Shown: one piece after another, positions 56,939 through 64,000 of the stretch
Numbering within the stretch: position 1 is the first letter of the stretch
Layout: each line of letters begins with the position of its first letter
Assembly: GCA_037976565.1 (NCBI GenBank)
Contig: CP137672.1
Span: forward strand, 19,616,335 to 19,680,334
Reading direction: 5' to 3'
Length of the DNA: 64,000 nt
From: Mesocentrotus franciscanus
Lineage: Eukaryota > Echinodermata > Echinoidea > Camarodonta > Strongylocentrotidae
Program-made: the position numbers and the translations under genes
The notes under the pieces: generated by a model
Databases searched by the model: none
Told to the model about the DNA's origin: nothing
Seen by the model: only the letters and a program-made list of their open reading frames with translations

Positions 56939-57555
56939 CACCACAAAACCAAAGAAAAAGTCGCCAGAAATGACATTTTAGTTTAAGTCTGATTCTGAAA
57001 GAGTATAGATTCCCAGCTTTAAAATGATATATATAGCTCATCATGATTGGACGTTCCTAACCCATTGAAAAAAGCAAGAGAATGCCCTTTAATTCACAAA
57101 GAATGTTACTTTAGAAATAAAGGACTTTTAAAGCCTGTGTTATAATTAAGCACAAAAAGGTGACAAAAGGGAGATTAAACCTTTATAGAAATACCTGTGA
57201 AGAGATTATCAGATTGTCAAGAAAGTTAGCTCGCCAATTATGCATATCCTGTTATTTATTTTGTGTAGGTATCAATGCAAAAGTTATGGGAGATTAAAAT
57301 AAGACCAGTAGCCAGGGTCTCAAACAAATTACAACTACAAAATCTCAAAATCAGACAAACATAGGCCTAAAAAATCCTACTTCTAGATCGTTTGGTGCCT
57401 CATCATTTAAAAAATTAGATAGATGAAAGTATGCTTCTCAATGAAAAGTTGAAAGCTAAAATGTGATCAATCTGACCAAGTACACCTTTATTGAGCTCTA
57501 GCTGAATGAAATCACACCATGCGACTTTTTGGTCGTTTCGTGGTGCGAGGTCACA
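56939..57555. mobile_element. 617-bp TIR element, TGTGACC...GGTCACA
   Basis: TGTGACCCTGCACCACAAAA then CC.AA.GAAAAAGTCGC at the left; GCGACTTTTTGGTCGTTTCG then TGGTGCGAGGTCACA at the right, inverted with few mismatches. Interior AT-rich, non-coding. Confidence 0.85.
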
Positions 57556-58299
57556 TGTAAAAACTTATATTAGCTTTAAAAAACAAAAGTCACATCAACA
57601 GAGCTAAGTAGAATTATTATCAACTTTTCACGATATACCAATCTTTAACTGTTCTATTTCATCATTTGCTTGAAAAAACACTTATTAGAACATGTCAACA
57701 AATGGCAATTTCCTTTAAAAATGCTAAAAAGATGAAAATCATATGGGGCTACAAGATAGTTACAATATTGCTACTTGAACAAAACTATAAAAACCAGTTT
57801 CAAACGACTGCTTTGTGGTAATATTGGAATAAATGACATATTTGGCAAAATTAAAATATCATCATATCCCTTACAGTATCACAAAGTTTATAAAAATGTT
57901 TCAAAAATGCAAATTTTGTTGGAGCCGTTTTCAATCATTGCATGAGCCTTTTTCTCAATGGTCAGTTTGATGCAAACATTCTTTTTAATTTCACAATAGA
58001 TTAACCCACTTTGAATTTCAAAATGGAAACTTTTTTATCTATGATTTTTAATACAATAACATTTAGGCAACTGAAACCACCAATGATACTCAAAGGCATC
58101 ATCTGTCATTAGGATTCTGTAAACATTTGTGAAATAAACAATTTTTAACATTTATACCTAGCACATTTCACAGGCATCAACATACGAACATAAGATGAGA
58201 TGCAATTTTTAAGAGCCCACTAACCGATATCTTGAAAATGTTTTTTTGTTGTTAAATGTTAAACATTTCAAAGTTAATGGCAATCCTCGTTTCATTCTC

Positions 58300-58500
58300 C
58301 CTCCCTCCCTCCTCTCTCTCTCTCTCTCTCTCTCTCTCCTTCTCTGTACGTCTGTCTGTCTGTCTGTCTCTCTCGCTTGTTTATTACGTCTCCCCTTCTT
58401 CTCTCTCTCTCCCTCTCTCTCTTGTTTATCACCTCCCCCCTTCCCTTCTCACTCTCTCTCTAATTGTAGGTCTGTCTGTCACTCTCTCTCTCTCTCCTTC
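58300..58500. repeat. CT-rich microsatellite cluster
   Basis: Several (CT)n tracts, with (GTCT)n at 58349-58368. Open frames here are low-complexity artefacts. Confidence 0.95.
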
Positions 58501-58858
58501 TGGCTCCCCCTGCAAGGGAATCCTGGATCAAACACCCCAGTAAACTTAATATTCCCTGCTTTATCTCATTATATTTCTTCCTTCCACTCCTCTACCTCTC
58601 TCTTCTTCTCTCGTCTGTCATGCCTTTACCGTATCTCTCTATTTTCCTCCCTGCTGGTTTAAAGACACATAGGAGTGGGCTCTCATGGACAATTTGACGC
58701 CGCCGTGCGGTTGTTTACTCAATAATAGTTGTTGTCAATCACCAGGATTAGCCAGTTTTATGACCAACAGGCCTTATGTAGTCCTTCGCATTTCCCCATC
58801 CATTACCCCACATAGAAAAGTAATTTTTTCACTTTTCCCTCACACCAAGCCTCTGTTA

Positions 58859-59015
58859 AGAGACGAGTTGTATTTCTTGATAGGCCTACGGGTTAGCTGT
58901 GTGCAGAATTGTACACACGTTTATGGTATCCATCAAGTCTGGTGTCAGCGAATTATAGCCTCCTGCACATGGAAACTGACGACCCACTCACTTTAATTTC
59001 TTTCATAAACCTGTA
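58859..59015. repeat. Dispersed repeat, copy 2
   Basis: Matches 1-162 in the same orientation. It lies 25 bp beyond the STN1 stop, so probably in the STN1 3' UTR. ATTAAA (minus strand, 58992-58997) inside it could serve as that gene's poly(A) signal. Confidence 0.65.
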
Positions 59016-59039
59016 AGACAATGGAAGAGGTTTACACCC

Positions 59040-62000
59040 TCAGATGATGGCCATGTAGTGCTTTGAAGTGGTGCTGATAACTTCACTGTTCGACTCCAAC
59101 CAAGCGAGGGCCTCCTTCACTGCGTCGGGTCCGATGTGCTCGTAGCCAGGGTGATTTCGTAGTCTGTCCGTCACATGCATGTAATGGCACCCACCTTCAT
59201 CTATCATTCAATGATCATACACATATGTTTTCAGAACTGTTCTTTTTGCCTGTCAGACATTATTTTTTCACATTTACCCCCTCCCCCAACATTACCTTTT
59301 TGCCATTTTTTTTAACACAAGAACATGCCTCCCCACTCCATTTAGAGGACAGTAATTCTTCTATAGATCAATTGTAAGTAACAAATTAACAGGAGTATTT
59401 GACTGCTTCAAGAGATATATTGGATGTAAAGTTTACTCACTTGAAGAAAAGAAATCTACATGTATTGTTTCTCTATTGAACAAAAAAGCTTTCATTAGCA
59501 CATGCAGAAACTATGCAAGTTCCAAACTCCTTTTCACCCCATAATTTACCATCATATTATCTAATTCACCTATCCACTGTTTTTCCCTCTTTCTTTCCTT
59601 TAATAATGGTGATATGATTTATGGTACTTGTCTCCTTACTGATTTGGGCTCCATATACCCAACACACACAGATCTAAAGGGACCTGTACTTATCAACTAT
59701 ACAGATGAAATCAAAAGATTTTCCTTTATCAACACTTTGGTTAATTTCTTCGCCTTTCGGCACGGTTGCTCCTTTGCTACAAGTGCAATATAGCATAAAT
59801 AAATAGGCACTAACTGAAAGGATTGCTTTGTGCAACACAATGGCTTTGCAAAATTATTATCCATTTCCGGTCTTGATTATAGCTCCCAGATATAAACCTT
59901 TTTAACATCAGTATACAGTGCATATCAACAAAAAGAGTACCCAACTTTGGTAGCTCTTAATTAAGAAGTCATAACCAATATGACTTTGAAGTTGGTTTTA
60001 TGATGAAGAGTAACTTATTGTCTATCCAATGATACCCTATTCATAATATTTTTGCAACGGGTGAATGAGCACCAGGGTCTTTAAAAAGTGTTGTCAAAAT
60101 TGCCTTGTTCCAAGTTTGGGCTTACGGAACCAATGTGGGTCGGGCCACATTAAAAAAATCTTGAAGCCTTTGGTATATCTTTCCCATGATAGATACAATG
60201 TGGCACAGGGACAGTATTTTTGTGACATATTATACTAATAATGAATGCTTATGAGTTCAATAGTGCGAATATTTTCATGAGCTGAAAGATTAACGTTCTA
60301 TTCAACGAGGCGTCAGCCGAGTTGAATAGAATATATGTTAATCTTTCAACGAATGAAAATATTTGCACTACTGAACGAATGAAAAACATTCATTATTTGT
60401 TTTATACAACATCTTTCAACAAATTATGCTTTGCTCCTTATATTGAAGATAAATTAAAGTTGGAGTCAGGCCTTCTTGATTACATTCAGATTGCCTCCGC
60501 GCCAGATGCGCGCAGCTAATAACAATGGGATACGTGCAGGGCAGAGAGGTACGTACGCGTCGCAGTCTGCATATAACCAAAAATGCACGGCAAATATAAC
60601 CAAAAATGCACAGTCGTGCAATAGTATTATTTATTGAATATCATGTGACCAACAATCCTCCAATCAAATGACAAGGATCTACGTAGGTGTTGTATAAAAA
60701 GAGGTAAACTTCATTTTTTCAATACCATATGTTGAACAATGTAATTAGGAGTTTGTCATTTCAATGCACATCTTTTTCTTTTTGTTACAATGTTGTGTCT
60801 AATGTTTAAAATGAACCAAGATAAAAATTAATTTGTTAAAAAGACCTAGCTGCAAACCAGTTCATCGTCCAATATTTGGAGTGTAAGAACCCATCAAAGG
60901 TCAAAATGTTTTAGAAAATGCCAAAACCACTTCTGAATGCTCAACAGGCCAGAAATACTCAGCAAACCCACAATATTTAAAAGAAAACATTTCCCCCAAG
61001 TGAGACCATTAAAATATGTAGATCTACACCATGGAACTGTTAAGAGCATAGATATCTACTGCAGTTGGAAACTGAGAAGAAAAAAGTTCAAATTAGTAAA
61101 ATGTTCTTGTTTCAATGTCAAAAATGATTCCAGCTCATAAAAACAGATTTCTTTTTTAAAACTATCACCCAGCCCTTCCCATGGAATGCTCATATGATAA
61201 AATTAGAGGAATTTCATCATGTTGTAAACCAATTCCTTTTACCTTGCCAATAAACTTTGCACCTTTAACGTTGCCAACAAACTTTGCACCTAGACTTTGT
61301 ACTATTTATATATCTATTAATATTTCTGTAGAAATTGGTAGACAGAACCAGATATGTTAGAACACTCTTGAAAAAGATTGTTTGTATAACCTTGCCATCA
61401 ATCCCATGTTTGCTTTCTAAATTTAATACGTGAGGTACTGATTTCATATTTCTAGACAGTCTGTTACTAATTTCTACAGCCCTGGACTGCAATAAAATAA
61501 AACATACATGCTGACTAATGGCTTGCTTGACTGACAATGTTTAACTATACCCTAGTCAAAACAATTAAGTCTAAAACTAGTCAAAAAAGTCTGAAACTAG
61601 TCAAAAAATAGTCCAAAAATAGTGGAGGAAAAGATGTTTTTTGAATATTTTTAATTCTGATTTTTTTTTTCTTCTTTGTTTCTTTTTCCAAGTCTTTAGC
61701 CTAAGAATATACTTTTGTCTATTTTCTATTTTTTGTCATAATAAAAGAAATAAAGGAAATACCTTAAAGATTCAGAGCAAAAAGCTGACAAATATATTTT
61801 TTGCATGTGAAAAACGACCAGGGTATGCTTGGGCTAAATTAAAGCTCTACTGATCTCACTATGTAAAGCCATCATTTCCTAAAGAACTTTTTTCATCACA
61901 TTAGTGATGACATAATTCAGTAAAATAAGCAAGTTAGATTGTGGAGTAAAGCTCAAAAATTTAGATAATGGAAATGCTCATAGGTGAAAACAGTAACCAT

Positions 62001-62983
62001 GCAGCGACTTAGTCCAGATTTGAGGTGACTCATTAAGAATTTAGACTCACATTTTGGGTGTTGACAATCTTCTCTCAAGATCTCTAATATACTTTCATTC
62101 AGCCTGAGGTTTCCTGGCACAGCCTAGTGAGGAAATAAAATAAAAACAAAAGTAAAATAGAGTACATGGCACTTCAATACTTACAGAGGAACAATGTAAT
62201 AACTTTTAAAACATGCAACTTTATAACTTGACTGAAAACATTTTGAATATAATCTAGATGATGTTTGTAATAAATAGTAAACAAATGGTTGTAAGGTAGC
62301 TCCTCAGGAAAACTATCCTGTAATATACAAGTTGATTGAAACGTCATTATAATAATTATCAATAAAACAGTATTCCTGCATATCATTGACAGAGATATAT
62401 ATGACAGGGAGGATGGTTGGATGCAATTCCTCTGAGAACTTTGAAACTTCCCAATATTTGCAGTTTTGTTCACATCATATTGGGCACCCTCATTTTTTTG
62501 TAGCAATATTGTATATTTAAAATTGTAAAATTTAGTATATTTCGAAGACAAAGGTAAATTGGTCTGTAATCATGATAATAAAGTGTCAACATTTCACTTT
62601 CTTGCTTCATCAAGTCCCAAATTTTGAAACTAGAAAGATAATGTCTGGGCAAAAGACATCAAGACTCCTGAATAAAATTGTGCCCATACCGATACGCCTA
62701 TGGCTTTTGTGGCCATCTGACAAATTCATTTAGAACCCCTGCTATAGCCTATCTTTTTTTTAAAAGAAATCAACAATTTTTTCTGCAATTCCTACAAATA
62801 AAATGTTTCAGGTGCAAGAATTAAGTCATCTTCAAAATTTTCAAAAGGAAAATGATATCGTACCTGGAAAAGTCCATGTTCCGTGCTACTCATGAAAACC
62901 TTCCCATCCTGCTCTAACTTTTCAGCGACATTCTTGAAGATATTCTTGATCTGCCTTCCTTGTTGATGGGGCCTATCTGTTTC
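59040..62983 (-). CDS. STN1: CST complex subunit STN1 (OBFC1), last three exons
   Basis: Minus-strand exons 62983-62864, 62123-62051 and 59200-59040 (TGA), with AG/GT borders and agreeing phases (0 then 1). The product reads GRQIKNIFKNVAEKLEQDGK then VFMSSTEHGLFQ; AVPGNLRLNESILEILREDC; then QHPK-YEGGCHYMHVTDRLR and ALAWLESNSEVISTTSKHYM with AII at the end. This follows the two winged-helix C-terminal domains of human STN1 (SIFKNAIQLLQEKGLVF; QDCQKPN..KGCHFLHI; VSTMEHYYTAF). STN1 works with CTC1 and TEN1 on single-stranded DNA to end telomerase action and start C-strand fill-in through polymerase alpha-primase. The OB-fold exons are not seen and should lie right of the window. All three exons are open, with no sign of decay. 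Confidence 0.9.
59201..60236. other. STN1 last intron, left part: nothing recognised
   Basis: AT-rich; no repeat named. Confidence 0.4.
60237..60397. repeat. ~160-bp palindrome in the STN1 intron
   Basis: AATGAATG...GAAAGATTAACGTTCTATTC then AAC pairs with GTTGAATAGAATATATGTTA then ATCTTTC...CATTCATT. GAGGCGTCAGCC is the loop. Arms ~70 bp with mismatches. Confidence 0.8.
60398..62050. other. STN1 intron, right part
   Basis: 61553-61622 is a short array of AGTCTGAAACTAGTCAAAAA-like units. A minus frame at 61265-61537 is open but unrecognised. Nothing else seen. Confidence 0.4.
62124..62863. other. STN1 penultimate intron: nothing recognised
   Basis: A 125-codon minus frame (62174-62551) is open but AT-driven, and phase-consistent splicing skips it. 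Confidence 0.45.
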
Positions 62984-63238
62984 CTACAAATTCAATAATT
63001 CATTTTCTAACTGTATCAAATGAGTCTTAAATCAACAAAATTCTTCAAGCTTAAATATCAATCCTTCATATGTCACTTTAAAAGCTCATGATTACCTCAC
63101 TGGACTTAATTACTTACAAATGGGTACTGATACTGAACACTTCCAAGTTTCCATATTCACAGTGACCTATGTAAAATCATACCAATGATAATTAAGGAAT
63201 GTGTGATTTAAAAATTACAGCCTCAAATGTACAACCTG

Positions 63239-63381
63239 GGGGGGGGGGGGCGTTTCACAAAGCCTTTTTTTCAACGACAAATGACAAAGTCAGTGACAAC
63301 CAATCAGAAGCAAGGATTTCAGTAGCTTATATCAAAAACTGTCATTTGTCACTGATGACAAGTTTTGTGAAACGGGGGCCC
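63239..63381. mobile_element. Hairpin MITE, GTTTCACAAA / TTTGTGAAAC ends
   Basis: GGGGCGTTTCACAAAG at the left, TTTTGTGAAACGGGGGCCC at the right; ACAAATGACA pairs with TGTCATTTGT. A G run replaces the left GGGCCCC. Confidence 0.8.
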
Positions 63382-63505
63382 AGATAATTCATGCACGGCG
63401 AAATTTCAAGGCTTTATACTAGATAGTACATAAAACTATCTTCAGTAGAAGAATATATCATTGTAGATGTTTGGAAATTCAAAGTCAAGGGTAATCTTGA
63501 GTTCT

Positions 63506-63616
63506 GGGCCCCATAACACAAAGCTTAGCAATTGATCGTACGATAGATTGATTGTAGATAGTGACCACTTGCAAAATAGCAATCGATTGCTAACCTATCT
63601 TTGTGTTACAGGGCAC
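63506..63616. mobile_element. Short hairpin MITE, GGGCCCCATAACACAAAG ends
   Basis: GGGCCCCATAACACAAAGCT at the left, CTTTGTGTTACAGGGCAC at the right; GCAATTGATCG / CGATTGC inside. 111 bp. Confidence 0.75.
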
Positions 63617-63857
63617 AGATAATAAAAAAGGAGTTCTCATGCCATGCAGTCTCAATAAACTTATATATTAAGTATCTATCTAACAGAATAATGATGATGA
63701 TAACTGTTATTGTCTGAACTCTCAAGAGTTCTGGTAATGCTGTTGGTGACGATGAATGGAATGTGATGACGACAGTGATGATTTGATGATCTTTGAAGGT
63801 TAGGTTGGGCATGGTGGTGTGTATAAGTTCATAAGTTTGCAATTTCACCATGAGGGT

Positions 63858-63873
63858 AGTCCTGAAAAGGACT
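63858..63873 (-). promoter_or_regulatory. Candidate histone-type mRNA 3' stem-loop
   Basis: On the minus strand, CCCAAC then AGTCCTTTTCAGGACT then ACCC: a 6-bp stem with TTTC loop, the shape of replication-dependent histone 3' ends (GGYYYTTYTNARRRCC class). No histone C-terminus is visible in the 127 bp before it within the window, so it could be chance. Confidence 0.35.
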
Positions 63874-64000
63874 GTTGGGTTTGAAAAGGCGATAGAAAGA
63901 AAGTGAGAGAGAAGGATTCTTCAGGTTTGTCCTATGGAGGACTACTAGGTACGGAAAGGGACTCCTGATGACGAACCGCAGTCAAATTGTTCGGAATGTC

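Noticed and set aside
1..64000. A new multi-gene defence or biosynthetic system
   Set aside because: Only four genes are recognisable, far apart and functionally unrelated. The unusual content is repeat architecture; no cluster logic is visible.

Overview
The window is animal nuclear DNA, AT-rich and gene-poor. Genes are split by introns with GT/AG borders, AATAAA signals follow two of them, and most of the length is repeats: tRNA-derived SINEs, LINE 3' ends, many short inverted-repeat (MITE-type) elements, minisatellites, and long CT, CA, TA and CAA runs. The gene content (Era-like GTPase, ApaH-like phosphatase, IgGFc-binding-domain membrane protein, CST subunit STN1) and the dense MITEs suggest a marine invertebrate deuterostome, most likely an echinoderm such as a sea urchin. 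That placement is inference; no species is identified.

Layout. 1-6,013: last five recognisable exons of an ERAL1-like mitochondrial rRNA chaperone GTPase (+), 5' part off the left edge, with tandem degenerate copies of one exon in an intron. 6.7-17.2 kb: no gene seen; mariner-type, TTAA-type and hairpin MITEs and a SINE. 17,593-18,721 (-): ApaH-like phosphatase with two single-base frame breaks. 20.5-24 kb: an unusual palindromic block with a triple 24-bp palindrome and a head-to-head array of ~214-239 bp units interrupted by a 732-bp insertion. 25-32 kb: LINE remnants, a 444-bp CATATG-rich inverted-repeat element, a SINE and microsatellites. 32,349-49,603 (+): a five-exon gene for a secreted or membrane IgGFc-binding-domain protein (TATA box, signal peptide exon, ectodomain, transmembrane exon, acidic tail) whose introns hold many MITEs and a 570-bp foldback minisatellite. 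49-58.6 kb: no gene seen; nested MITEs, a SINE, hairpin elements and a 1.9-kb hAT-like composite. 59,040-62,983 (-): last three exons of STN1, with the rest off the right edge. Near the right end is a candidate histone-type 3' stem-loop (-).

The four genes show no obvious shared pathway; this is not an operon-like locus. The most unusual structures are repeat architectures, not a new enzymatic system. All exon calls are manual readings checked for splice phase and family similarity. Three single-base frame breaks in two otherwise conserved genes could be assembly errors or true decay.
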